Below are positions 8,278 through 16,652 of a stretch of DNA of 22,965 nucleotides, in pieces. Position numbers and translations under genes: made by a program. The DNA comes from Sutterella sp. Lineage in GTDB: Bacteria; Pseudomonadota; Gammaproteobacteria; Burkholderiales; Burkholderiaceae_F. The stretch's first letter is position 1. Each line of letters begins with the position of its first letter. The notes under the pieces are model-generated. The model was not told the origin of the DNA, searched no databases, and worked only from the letters and a program-made list of their open reading frames with translations. The stretch lies in assembly GCA_020025915.1 (NCBI GenBank), contig JAHHRH010000023.1, forward strand, positions 1-22,965, in the 5' to 3' direction.

Positions 8278-9244
8278 AACCGAGCGTCTTCAACGCTTTG
8301 ACGTCATCTGACCAACCACGGCGCACACGTACCCAGACTTCAAGGTGAACGCGCTTACCGAGCATTTCACTCACATCGACACGAGCGAGTCGACCGATCT
8401 CACGAAGCTTTGCTCCACCCTCGCCAATGACGATCGGCTTATGGCTTTCGCGTTCGACAATCAACGTCGCCACAATCTCGGCGCTGTCTTCGTCTTCTTT
8501 CCAGCGATCGATCGTGACGGCAATCCCATAGGGCAACTCGTCCCCCAAAAGACGGAAGGCCTTTTCACGAATCGTTTCAGCCACCAAGAAGCGAGGTGAA
8601 CGATCCGTATACATATCAGGATCGAAGAACGGAACGCTTTCGGGCAAAAACTGCTTGATCTCATCCAAAAGATCATCAAGCTGACGGTTCTTTTCAGCCG
8701 AGACTGGAACGATCGCGGCAAACGGGAACTTTTGCATCGAATCGGCCATCAAGGGCAACAACGCATCTTTCGACTTATTGAGGTCCGTCTTGTTGATCGC
8801 CAAAATCACGTTTTTAGCATCTTTAGGTAGGAGCTTGAGCACTTCTAAGTCAGCAGGACGCCAACCGAGCGCTTCGATCACAAAGACCACGGCGTCCACC
8901 TCACCCAAGGTCGAACGCACCGTACGGTTCATACGACGAATCAACTGGTTACCCACCTTCGTCTGGAACCCCGGGGTATCCATAAAAACAAACTGGGCAT
9001 CAGGCTGCGTCACCACACCCAACACACGATCACGCGTAGTTTGGGGCTTCTTAGACGTAATCGAAACCTTTTCGCCAATCAAATGGTTAATGAGCGTCGA
9101 TTTGCCCACGTTCGGGCGACCAATCACCGCCACATAACCACAACGAAAACCCTCAGGTACTTGAACGCTACCCGCACCGACATGACTCAACATGGCCTCA
9201 AGTTCTGCGTCCGATAAGGGCGCGGTCGTCTTTTCTTCAGTCAT
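8270..9244 (-). CDS. era: GTPase Era
   Basis: Era is a GTPase that binds the 3' end of 16S rRNA and helps 30S subunit maturation at the membrane. Its 324 residues include a GTPase domain with GRPNVGKS (42-49), DTPG (89-92), NKTD (151-154) and SAEK. A C-terminal KH domain follows with VIGEGGAKLREIGR and a usual ending. There is an N-terminal extension of about 33 residues before the first strand. GGAG lies upstream of the ATG within AGGAGACTGAA. It is 15 bases behind rnc and overlaps recO by 8 bases. Confidence 0.96.
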   Translation of the reverse strand: MTEEKTTAPLSDAELEAMLSHVGAGSVQVPEGFRCGYVAVIGRPNVGKSTLINHLIGEKVSITSKKPQTTRDRVLGVVTQPDAQFVFMDTPGFQTKVGNQLIRRMNRTVRSTLGEVDAVVFVIEALGWRPADLEVLKLLPKDAKNVILAINKTDLNKSKDALLPLMADSMQKFPFAAIVPVSAEKNRQLDDLLDEIKQFLPESVPFFDPDMYTDRSPRFLVAETIREKAFRLLGDELPYGIAVTIDRWKEDEDSAEIVATLIVERESHKPIVIGEGGAKLREIGRLARVDVSEMLGKRVHLEVWVRVRRGWSDDVKALKTLGYE

Positions 9245-9259
9245 TTCAGTCTCCTAAGG

Positions 9260-9937
9260 TTACTCGCGGTTTTTCAACACTTCGAGTGCGGTGGCTGCGG
9301 CATTTTGTTCAGCCGCACGACGGCTCGTCGCATGCCCCAAGGTCACGATGTCTAAGGTCGGGATACGGCATTCGCAGTCAAACTGCTGGGCGTGCGCAGC
9401 ACCCGACACGTTCACCACCACATACTGCGGTAACGGCAAGTGCCGACCCTGCAAATATTCCTGCAAACGGGTCTTCGCATCTTTACTTAACTGCTCGGGC
9501 GTCAACGACGAAAGGATCGGATCAAAGAGACCTAAGATCACCTTCTGAGCCGCTTCAAAGCCGCTTTCGGCAAAGACCGCACCAAAAATCGCTTCCATGG
9601 CATCAGCCATGATCGACGGGCGATGAGCGCCCCCTGTTTTCATTTCGCCTTCGCCCATGCGAAGGAAAGCAGACACATCAATCTTGGCAGCGACAACGGC
9701 CAGGGTCTTTTCGCACACGAGGTTCGCGCGCACACGAGAGAGTTCACCTTCGGTGAAGTGCTTATCACGCAAAAAGAGCGCGTTACCGACCACACAATTC
9801 AACACGGAGTCACCCAAGAACTCCAAACGTTCATTGTGCTGAGCGGCAAAGCTACGATGCGTCACTGCACGTTCAAGTAATTTGCGATCGGTAAAGGTAT
9901 AACCGATGCGCGATTCAAGAATCTCTAAATTTTCCAT
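9260..9937 (-). CDS. rnc: Ribonuclease III
   Basis: RNase III cuts double-stranded RNA, processes rRNA precursors and controls some mRNAs. The 225-residue protein has the catalytic signature ERLEFLGDSVL (36-46), the second acidic pair Asp112 and Glu115 in MADAMEAIFGAV, and a C-terminal double-stranded RNA-binding domain from about residue 150 ending in SRRAAEQNAAATALEVL. It lies 21 bases behind lepB and 15 bases before era, in the conserved lepB-rnc-era order. Confidence 0.96.
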   Translation of the reverse strand: MENLEILESRIGYTFTDRKLLERAVTHRSFAAQHNERLEFLGDSVLNCVVGNALFLRDKHFTEGELSRVRANLVCEKTLAVVAAKIDVSAFLRMGEGEMKTGGAHRPSIMADAMEAIFGAVFAESGFEAAQKVILGLFDPILSSLTPEQLSKDAKTRLQEYLQGRHLPLPQYVVVNVSGAAHAQQFDCECRIPTLDIVTLGHATSRRAAEQNAAATALEVLKNRE

Positions 9938-9958
9938 CTTTAATAACTTTTCAACGCC

Positions 9959-10849
9959 TTAGCGGAAAGAGCCAATGCGAGACATATCGCCAAAGTTAGC
10001 CCAAATCAAAGTCGCACGACCCACTAAGTTGTCGTCATCCACAAAGCCCCAATAGCGGCTGTCTTCGGAATTGTCGCGATTGTCCCCCATCATGAAGTAA
10101 CGACCTTCGGGGACCTTACAAATAAAGCCGGTATCCGTATAGCGGCATTCAGGCGTGGGCTTCAAAATAGCCTGTGGCGGTACCCAAGACGGGCGTCGAG
10201 CGTCGGTTGCCATCATATGAGCGACATCACCCAACTGTTCTTCACGCTGATCCAACGTAACGAGGGAATGCGTATCAACAAAGTCCGTGTGCCCCGACTG
10301 CTTTTGTTCTTCACCATTGATATAAAGCACCTTGTTACGGTATTCGACCGTATCGCCAGGCACCCCAATCACGCGCTTGATGTAGTCAATGGATTCATCC
10401 ATCGGATACTTAAAGACCACGACATCACCGCGCTTAGGTTCGCCTAACGAGAGAATCTTGGTATTGGTCACTGGCAAACGAAGACCATACTCATACTTGT
10501 TGACCAAAATAAAATCACCCACGTGCAAGGTCGGCAACATAGAACCTGACGGAATACGGAAGGGTTCAAACAAGAAGCTACGCACAATGAAGACGAGTGC
10601 AATGACCGGGAAAAGCCCTGCCGTATATTCCAACCACCAGGGCTGACGAATGATGCGGGCATAGAGGTCGTTACGGGCATCGATCACAGACTTGTCACCA
10701 CGATTGATGGCTTCACGGTTATCAGCCTCAAAACGGCGGGCAGCTTCTTCTGCGCGAGCCTGACGTTCAGGCAAGAAACGACGACGTTCCATCACCCAAA
10801 AGGCACCCGTGATGACAGTCAACAAAAGTAGAATCAAAGGAAAATTCAT
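9959..10849 (-). CDS. lepB: Signal peptidase I
   Basis: LepB removes signal peptides from secreted preproteins on the outer face of the inner membrane. The 296-residue protein has an N-terminal membrane segment (2-20), a charged cytoplasmic loop, a second membrane segment (about 77-95) and a periplasmic catalytic domain. Box motifs are visible: PSGSMLPTL with nucleophile Ser103, YIKRVIGVPGD with general base Lys158, and MMGDNRDNSEDSR near the C-terminus. The two rhodaneses with signal peptides in this window are the kind of protein it would process. It is separated from lepA by a hairpin at 10885-10910. Confidence 0.96.
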   Translation of the reverse strand: MNFPLILLLLTVITGAFWVMERRRFLPERQARAEEAARRFEADNREAINRGDKSVIDARNDLYARIIRQPWWLEYTAGLFPVIALVFIVRSFLFEPFRIPSGSMLPTLHVGDFILVNKYEYGLRLPVTNTKILSLGEPKRGDVVVFKYPMDESIDYIKRVIGVPGDTVEYRNKVLYINGEEQKQSGHTDFVDTHSLVTLDQREEQLGDVAHMMATDARRPSWVPPQAILKPTPECRYTDTGFICKVPEGRYFMMGDNRDNSEDSRYWGFVDDDNLVGRATLIWANFGDMSRIGSFR

Positions 10850-10884
10850 AATCTATAAACTCTGATACGTTAAATGTGGCAAAA

Positions 10885-10910
10885 GCGGAACCCTACCTTG
10901 GGGGTTCCGC
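10885..10910 (-). terminator. Hairpin between lepA and lepB, likely partial terminator
   Basis: GCGGAACCC (10885-10893) pairs perfectly with GGGTTCCGC (10902-10910). On the minus strand the stem is followed by TTTTGCC, a short T-run. It falls directly after the lepA stop, so it probably trims lepA transcripts while letting some polymerase through to lepB. Confidence 0.6.
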
Positions 10911-10920
10911 CTTCACGGGT

Positions 10921-12714
10921 TTACTGTTCGTCCTGCTGTAAGATCGCAAGGAAGGCTTCCTGCGGAATTTCCACAGAACCAACCTGCTTCATTCGCTTCT
11001 TACCAGCCTTCTGCTTTTCTAAGAGCTTACGCTTACGTGTAATGTCACCGCCGTAACATTTTGCAAGCACGTTCTTACGAAGGGCCTTCACATTTTCACG
11101 GGCGATGATGTTGGCACCAATGGCCGCCTGAATCGAGACTTCGTACATCTGACGCGGAATCAGAGAACGTAAGCGCTGGGCTATTTCGCGACCGCGAAAG
11201 ACAGCGTTGCTACGGTGAAGAATCGAACTTAAAGCATCCACGCGGTCACCGTTGATCAACATGTCAACACGTACCACGTCGGACGCACGGTATTCCTTGA
11301 ATTCGTAATCCATCGAGGCGTAACCACGCGTCATCGACTTCATACGATCAAAGAAGTCGAGCACGATTTCAGCGAGCGGCAATTCGTACGTCAAATGCAC
11401 CTGACGGCCGTGATAAGCAAGGTTGGTCTGAATACCACGCTTTTCTTGACAAAGCTTCATAACCGCGCCCACATACTCATCAGGCACAAAGATCGTCACC
11501 GTATCAATCGGCTCACGAATTTCAGCAATCTTGTCAACAGGCGGCAACTTCGACGGGTTTTCAACGTGAACCACCGTACCATCCGTCATCAAGACTTCAT
11601 AGACCACTGAGGGCGCCGTCGTGATGAGATCCATGTTGTATTCTCGTTCAAGGCGTTCCTGCACAATGTCCATGTGCAAAAGACCTAAGAAGCCAGCACG
11701 GAAGCCAAAGCCCAAGGCCTGAGACACTTCAGGTTCAAACTGCAAAGCTGCGTCATTTAACTGAAGCTTCGTCAAGGCATCTCGAAGCGCATCGTACTGA
11801 TTGGATTCAACCGGATAAAGACCCGCGAACACCTGTGGCTTCACTTCCTTGAAACCTGGCACCGCTTCTTCAGCAGGCGCCTGTGCGTGCGTGATCGTAT
11901 CACCCACACGTGCGTCCTTCAATTCCTTAATACCAGCAATCACAAAGCCCACTTCACCAGCAGAAAGGCTCGTACGGCCCTGAGACTTCGGCGTAAAGAC
12001 ACCTAGTTGTTCGACGAGGTGATTAGCACCCGTCGCCATCAAACGAATCTTGTCCTTGGGACGCAAGGTGCCATTCACTACGCGCACCAACATCACTACG
12101 CCCACATAGTTATCGAACCAAGAGTCAATCACCAAAGCCTGAAGCTTGGCATCCGGGTCACCCGCGGGCGGTGGCACGTCGCGAACAACGCGCTCGAGAA
12201 TATCTTCGATCCCCATACCGGTCTTGGCCGAGCACGGAATCGCATCCGTCGCATCAATCCCGATCACATCTTCGATTTCTTCTGCCGCAGCATCCGGATT
12301 GGCACTCTGAAGGTCCATCTTATTGAGGACAGGGATCACCGACACGCCCAAATCAATGGCCGTGTAACAGTTAGCCACCGTCTGTGCTTCAACACCCTGC
12401 GTAGCGTCCACCACAAGGAGAGCCCCTTCACAAGCGGAAAGCGAACGACTCACTTCATAAGAAAAGTCGACGTGCCCCGGGGTATCAATAAGATTGAGTT
12501 CGTAAATTTCGCCGTCACGGGCCTTATATTTGAGCGAAGCCGTCTGGGCCTTGATCGTAATGCCGCGTTCACGCTCGAGATCCATGCTGTCGAGCACCTG
12601 TGCACTCATTTCACGGTCAGAGAGACCGCCGCAACGATGAATCAGACGATCGGCGAGCGTGGACTTGCCGTGGTCAATATGAGCGATGATGGAAAAATTG
12701 CGAATTTTCTGCAT
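10921..12714 (-). CDS. lepA: Elongation factor 4 (LepA)
   Basis: LepA is a translational GTPase related to EF-G that acts on stalled or mistranslocated ribosomes and in 30S biogenesis. The 597-residue length is exactly usual. Seen are AHIDHGKS (11-18), DREMSAQVLDSMDLERERGIT, DTPGHVDF, NKMDL, and the LepA-specific C-terminal domain ending in KRKLLEKQKAGKKRMKQVG. The leader is very short (see the candidate promoter). It heads the run lepA-lepB-rnc-era-recO-pdxJ-nagZ-pncB. Confidence 0.97.
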   Translation of the reverse strand: MQKIRNFSIIAHIDHGKSTLADRLIHRCGGLSDREMSAQVLDSMDLERERGITIKAQTASLKYKARDGEIYELNLIDTPGHVDFSYEVSRSLSACEGALLVVDATQGVEAQTVANCYTAIDLGVSVIPVLNKMDLQSANPDAAAEEIEDVIGIDATDAIPCSAKTGMGIEDILERVVRDVPPPAGDPDAKLQALVIDSWFDNYVGVVMLVRVVNGTLRPKDKIRLMATGANHLVEQLGVFTPKSQGRTSLSAGEVGFVIAGIKELKDARVGDTITHAQAPAEEAVPGFKEVKPQVFAGLYPVESNQYDALRDALTKLQLNDAALQFEPEVSQALGFGFRAGFLGLLHMDIVQERLEREYNMDLITTAPSVVYEVLMTDGTVVHVENPSKLPPVDKIAEIREPIDTVTIFVPDEYVGAVMKLCQEKRGIQTNLAYHGRQVHLTYELPLAEIVLDFFDRMKSMTRGYASMDYEFKEYRASDVVRVDMLINGDRVDALSSILHRSNAVFRGREIAQRLRSLIPRQMYEVSIQAAIGANIIARENVKALRKNVLAKCYGGDITRKRKLLEKQKAGKKRMKQVGSVEIPQEAFLAILQQDEQ

Positions 12715-12725
12715 TGAAAGACTAT

Positions 12726-12755
12726 ATATTATCGATGAAATGGGCCGTTAGCCAA
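12726..12755 (-). promoter_or_regulatory. Candidate promoter for lepA, giving almost no leader
   Basis: On the minus strand TTGGCT (755-750 of the 12 kb block) and TAATAT (731-726) are 18 bases apart, each matching 4 of 6 consensus bases. An overlapping TATAGT at 726-721 is an alternative -10. Transcription would begin within a few bases of the lepA ATG at 12714, which has no good ribosome binding site. Confidence 0.35.
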
Positions 12756-12902
12756 CAATGCCGACTGCTGGCCGTATCAGAACCTGTTATTGTAGCATTG
12801 ACCTTTAGAAGTCCGACGGCGTTTTTGAAGAAAATGGACGCTCTCACACCTACAAACGCGTACGGACTTTTGAAAAGCGAGCTTGGACTCATTAAACCAA
12901 AC

Positions 12903-12992
12903 AAAAAAAGGCACCACCAAGCCTTAAGCTTCAGGTTTAGCACCTTTTTGATGGGGGTCTCTCCTTGCCAACAAGGGCATAGAGCGAGACCC
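12903..12992 (-). terminator. fabF terminator plus an upstream hairpin
   Basis: On the minus strand the fabF stop is followed by a first hairpin (GAGACCC 12986-12992 with GGGTCTC 12955-12961). A second stem follows in which AAAAAGGTGC pairs with GTGCCTTTTT across 12903-12949, ending in a seven-T run. The second is a convincing intrinsic terminator closing the fab cluster. Confidence 0.65.
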
Positions 12993-13012
12993 TCAAGCAA
13001 AGCCTTCTTTGA

Positions 13013-14251
13013 TTAGGCCTTCCAACGACGGTAGATCACCGTGGAATTCGTGCCACCAAAGCCAAACGAATTCTTCATGGCGTGTTCGATGGCCATCGGA
13101 CGTGCCTTATTCGCGCAGCAGTCGATATCGCACTCTGGATCCTGCTCAAAGACATTGATGGTCGGAGGCGAAATCTGTTCTTCGATAGCTTTGATCGTGA
13201 AGCAGCTTTCAACGCCGCCAGCACCACCCAAGAGGTGCCCCGTCATGGACTTCGTCGAATTTACAACGAGAGACTTGGCGTGTTCACCGAAGACTTCCTT
13301 AATTGCCTTGATTTCGTTGGCGTCGCCAACGCTCGTGGACGTGCCGTGTGCATTCAAGTATTGAATGTCTTCAGGCTTCAAGCCAGCGTTGCGAAGCGCC
13401 ATGCGCATGCAACGAGCCGGACCATCGGTCGACGGGGTCGTGATGTGATAGGCGTCGCCAGAAAGACCGTAGCCTACGATTTCAGCGTAGATATGAGCAC
13501 CACGAGCCAAGGCGTGTTCTAGCTCTTCAAGCACGACCACACCAGCACCTTCACCCATCACGAAGCCGTCGCGATCCTTATCAAACGGACGAGAGGCCGT
13601 AGCAGGATCGTCATTACGACGAGAAAGTGCGTGCATGGAGTCAAAGCCACCCAACCCGATCGGATGAATCGTGGCTTCACAGCCACCTGCCACCATAGCC
13701 GTCGCGTCACCACGACGAATGATGTGCATAGCTTCACCAATGGCATGCAAACCCGTCGAGCAAGCCGTCACGTGCGCAATGTTCGGACCCTGGAGGTTCT
13801 TCATGATGGCCAACTGACCAGAAGCCATATTGATGATACAACCCGGAATCATAAAGGGCGAAATACGACGCGGACCACGTTCGTGGTAGGCCTGATCGTT
13901 GGCACAAATGACCGGCAAACCACCGATACCAGCACCAATCGCACAACCAATTTCAGGCGCGAATTCGTCCGTAATTTCCATACCAGAATCTTCGAGCGCC
14001 ATGAGACCAGCGGCCACACCAAAGTGAACAAAGCGGTCAAAGCGACGCACTTCCTTCACGCCGAGGTACTTGGATGGGTCGAAATCCTTCACTTCGCCAG
14101 CAATCTGGCTACCAAAGGCAGAGGCATCGAAAGACTGAATACGATCAATACCGCTCTTACCTTCAAGCGCGGACTTCCAACTCGTGGCAACGTCATTGCC
14201 GATCGGCGTAACCATACCGAGACCGGTAACGACAACACGACGGTTCATCAT
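13013..14251 (-). CDS. fabF: Beta-ketoacyl-ACP synthase II
   Basis: FabF (KAS II) elongates acyl-ACP chains with malonyl-ACP and handles the 16-to-18 carbon step. The 412-residue protein has the catalytic triad Cys164 (in VTACSTGLHA), His302 (NAHGTST) and His338 (STKSMTGHLLGGAGG), close to E. coli numbering. AGGAA lies about 9 bases before the ATG; the second codon is also ATG. It is the last gene of the fab cluster and is separated from acpP by a hairpin at 14352-14376. Confidence 0.96.
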   Translation of the reverse strand: MMNRRVVVTGLGMVTPIGNDVATSWKSALEGKSGIDRIQSFDASAFGSQIAGEVKDFDPSKYLGVKEVRRFDRFVHFGVAAGLMALEDSGMEITDEFAPEIGCAIGAGIGGLPVICANDQAYHERGPRRISPFMIPGCIINMASGQLAIMKNLQGPNIAHVTACSTGLHAIGEAMHIIRRGDATAMVAGGCEATIHPIGLGGFDSMHALSRRNDDPATASRPFDKDRDGFVMGEGAGVVVLEELEHALARGAHIYAEIVGYGLSGDAYHITTPSTDGPARCMRMALRNAGLKPEDIQYLNAHGTSTSVGDANEIKAIKEVFGEHAKSLVVNSTKSMTGHLLGGAGGVESCFTIKAIEEQISPPTINVFEQDPECDIDCCANKARPMAIEHAMKNSFGFGGTNSTVIYRRWKA

Positions 14252-14351
14252 GGTGGTGTTCCTTGTGTTTAGATAAGCTGAAATGTTCAGATACGACTTT
14301 CAGCATTAAAGACTAACGGGATTAGGGGATTAACTCACCCTAAAAACGACA

Positions 14352-14376
14352 GTGGGATCCGTTTTAGGGATCCCAC
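14352..14376 (-). terminator. Hairpin between acpP and fabF
   Basis: GTGGGATCC (14352-14360) pairs perfectly with GGATCCCAC (14368-14376) around a 7-base loop. On the minus strand TGTCGTTTTTAGG follows. It looks like a moderately strong terminator that would keep acpP transcripts abundant relative to fabF. Confidence 0.65.
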
Positions 14377-14433
14377 AGGCTGAGCCTCACACGTTAGTGG
14401 GCTCGATTCGACCGACTTGCGTCAGTACGAACA

Positions 14434-14673
14434 TTACTTATTGACGGCAGACTTAACGTAGTCGATGGCCTGCTGAACCGTACGGAGGTTTTCCTGTTCG
14501 GTGTCAGGGATTTCGATGCCAAAAGCATCTTCAAGGGCGAGAGACATTTCAACCGTCGTAAGGCTGTCAGCGCCGAGATCTTCAATGAAGGAAGATTCGT
14601 TCTTGATGTCTTCTTCCTTGATACCGAGCTGTTCAGCAACGATCTTCTTAACCTTCTGTTCGATTTCGTCCAT
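14434..14673 (-). CDS. acpP: Acyl carrier protein
   Basis: The 79-residue acidic protein carries the growing acyl chain on a 4'-phosphopantetheine arm. The attachment site is Ser37 in the motif GADSLTTVEM. The rest (MDEIEQKVKKIVAEQLG at the start, a helix-rich acidic middle, a C-terminal helix IDYVKSAV) fits AcpP closely. GGAG sits 9 bases upstream of the ATG. Hairpins on both sides suggest its mRNA level is set separately from fabG and fabF. The holo-ACP synthase that would modify it is not in this window. Confidence 0.97.
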   Translation of the reverse strand: MDEIEQKVKKIVAEQLGIKEEDIKNESSFIEDLGADSLTTVEMSLALEDAFGIEIPDTEQENLRTVQQAIDYVKSAVNK

Positions 14674-14701
14674 TTTCTTTAACTCCGCAATGGGGTAGAT
14701 C

Positions 14702-14744
14702 CCCCGCGTTCTGCGGGGAAAAAGGAGAAGGGAAAAATCCCTTC
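14702..14744 (-). promoter_or_regulatory. Paired hairpins between fabG and acpP
   Basis: On the minus strand GAAGGGA pairs with TCCCTTC (744-738 with 733-727 of the 14 kb block), followed by TCCTTTTTCC. A second stem CCCCGC/GCGGGG (718-713 with 707-702) follows at once, just upstream of the acpP ribosome binding site. The first resembles a terminator; the second may protect or expose the acpP leader. Confidence 0.5.
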
Positions 14745-14798
14745 GGGGTTATAGTTAATTGTTTATTTTACCAAGGTGAAAGCACTTTGTGTGTGCGA

Positions 14799-15566
14799 TC
14801 AGCCCATGAACATGCCACCGTTGACATGGAGGGTCGTCCCTGATACGTACGCACCAGCGTCACTTGCCAAGTATAGGCAAGCATCGGCGACCTCTTGCGA
14901 GCTACCGAGTCGGCCGAGCGGGATCTGGGCTAACAAATGAGCTTTATGCTCTTCTGGAAGACCAGACGTCATATCCGTGTCGATAAAGCCAGGGGCAACA
15001 CAGTTAACCGTGATACCACGGGAACCTATTTCACGAGCCAAAGACTTGGTCATACCCATCAAGCCAGCCTTCGCTGCCCCATAATTGACCTGACCCGCGT
15101 TACCCATCGCACCAACGACGGACGTAATAGAAATGATGCGGCCAGAACGCTGCTTCATCATCGGACGCACACAAGCGCGAGCCAGGCGGAAAGCCGCCGT
15201 CAAGTCCGTTTCAATCACATCGTCCCAAGCGTCATCCTTCATGCGCATCACCAAAGTGTCGCGCGTGATACCGGCATTATTGACAAGAATATCAATACGA
15301 CCGAATTCAGTCACCACGTCAGCGACGGCCTTCGCAGAAGCTTCACCATCACAAACGTTCAGCACAATGCCGTGCCCCTGACCGCCGAGTTCAGCGATAC
15401 GCGCCGTAATACGTTCGGCACCCGATTCAGAGGTCGCCGTACCGATTACCGTCGCACCCGCCTTGATAAAGGTATCAAGAATCGCTGCACCAATCCCACG
15501 GCTAGCACCCGTCACTAAAGCCACGCGACCTGCAAGGGCGCTCGCGGCAAACGTATTCTGAGTCAT
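14799..15566 (-). CDS. fabG: 3-oxoacyl-ACP reductase
   Basis: FabG is an NADPH-dependent short-chain dehydrogenase that reduces 3-oxoacyl-ACP in each elongation cycle. The 255 residues include TGASRGIG (19-26), NNAG (97-100), and the catalytic Ser149, Tyr162 and Lys166 (in QVNYGAAKAG), then CVAPGFIDTDMT and the SGTTLHVNGGM C-terminus. The open frame begins five codons earlier at a GTG. ATG 15566 is preferred because GGAG lies 6 bases before it. It starts 18 bases behind fabD. Confidence 0.96.
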   Translation of the reverse strand: MTQNTFAASALAGRVALVTGASRGIGAAILDTFIKAGATVIGTATSESGAERITARIAELGGQGHGIVLNVCDGEASAKAVADVVTEFGRIDILVNNAGITRDTLVMRMKDDAWDDVIETDLTAAFRLARACVRPMMKQRSGRIISITSVVGAMGNAGQVNYGAAKAGLMGMTKSLAREIGSRGITVNCVAPGFIDTDMTSGLPEEHKAHLLAQIPLGRLGSSQEVADACLYLASDAGAYVSGTTLHVNGGMFMG

Positions 15567-15584
15567 ATTTATCTCCGTCACTGA

Positions 15585-16514
15585 TTACTTCAGCTTTTCA
15601 AGCACCGCTGCGAGCGATGCGGCATCAAAAATGTTGTGGCCATTAATTTCAGGAGCGGTACGACGCAAAAGTCCCGTCAAAACCTTACCCGGACCACATT
15701 CAACGATATCGGTGATGCCTTCTTCTTTCATACGCTCGATCGTGCGAACCCACTGAACAGCGCCCGCAGCCTGACGTGCCAAGGCTTCACGAATTGCATA
15801 CGGCGTCTCGTGCACTTCAACGTCGATATTAGCAATCACAGGCGTCGCAGGCACCTGGATATTGGTCTCAGCCAAACGCTCGGCCAACTTGTCAGCAGCA
15901 GGCTGCATCAAGCTCGAGTGGAAGGGAGCCGACACAGGCAACACGATCGCACGGCGGCAACCACGAGCCTTGGCACATTCGATAGCACGAGCCACCGCGT
16001 CCTTTTCACCCGCGATCACGACCTGACCAGGCGCATTGAAATTTACAGCTTCGACGCGACCGACCGCACGTGCTTCTTCACAAGCGGCTTCCACATCTGC
16101 ATCAGCCAAGCCCATCACAGCGGCCATACCACCCACACCGACAGGCACAGCGCTTTGCATGACTTCAGCACGGAAGCGAACCAAGCGAACCGCCGTTTCA
16201 AGATCCATCGCACCTGCGGCACACAAGGCCGAATATTCGCCAAGCGAATGACCAGCCATCACATCAGGCACACAGCCACCCGCAGCAAGCCAGGCTTCAT
16301 AAAAAGCGACCGAGGACGCCAACATGGCTGGTTGCGTGTTAATTGTGAGCGAAAGCGTTTCAGCCGGTCCTTCGGTAATGAGACCAGTCAGCGAAAAGCC
16401 AAGAGCTTCATCGGCACGTGCCATGACGCGCTGAACAGTGTCATTTTCCGCAAAGCCACCAAGCATACCGACGCTCTGGCTGCCCTGACCGGGAAAAACA
16501 AATGCAATACGCAT
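15585..16514 (-). CDS. fabD: Malonyl-CoA:ACP transacylase
   Basis: FabD moves malonyl groups from CoA to ACP, supplying the extender for fatty acid synthesis. The 309-residue protein has FPGQGSQ near the start, GHSLGEYSA with nucleophile Ser90, the Arg-containing segment RFRAEVMQ, and PVSAPFHSSLM with His199. ATG 16514 is chosen because AAGGA lies about 10 bases upstream; the frame stays open 42 codons further but without family-like sequence. The 138-base gap to fabH could hold an additional promoter, which I could not locate firmly. Confidence 0.95.
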   Translation of the reverse strand: MRIAFVFPGQGSQSVGMLGGFAENDTVQRVMARADEALGFSLTGLITEGPAETLSLTINTQPAMLASSVAFYEAWLAAGGCVPDVMAGHSLGEYSALCAAGAMDLETAVRLVRFRAEVMQSAVPVGVGGMAAVMGLADADVEAACEEARAVGRVEAVNFNAPGQVVIAGEKDAVARAIECAKARGCRRAIVLPVSAPFHSSLMQPAADKLAERLAETNIQVPATPVIANIDVEVHETPYAIREALARQAAGAVQWVRTIERMKEEGITDIVECGPGKVLTGLLRRTAPEINGHNIFDAASLAAVLEKLK

Positions 16515-16652
16515 GAGAAAGGATCCTTCGTTCAAAATAATTGAATGGTGAGAGTGTATCAGGTAGTGCATCGTCCAAAAAACTGAGGATCGACTACCCT
16601 GTTTATGGTATCTTGCTTTTGAGCCTACGACCACCCTCAAAAAACCGAATGA

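Noticed and set aside
12007..12717. Long plus-strand frame opposite lepA
   Set aside because: It is the antisense shadow of a highly conserved gene, rich in His and Arg from reverse-complement codon use, with no ribosome binding site.
15636..16544. Plus-strand frame of about 300 codons opposite fabD
   Set aside because: Antisense shadow of fabD; similar shadows lie opposite fabF and fabG. No recognisable domain.
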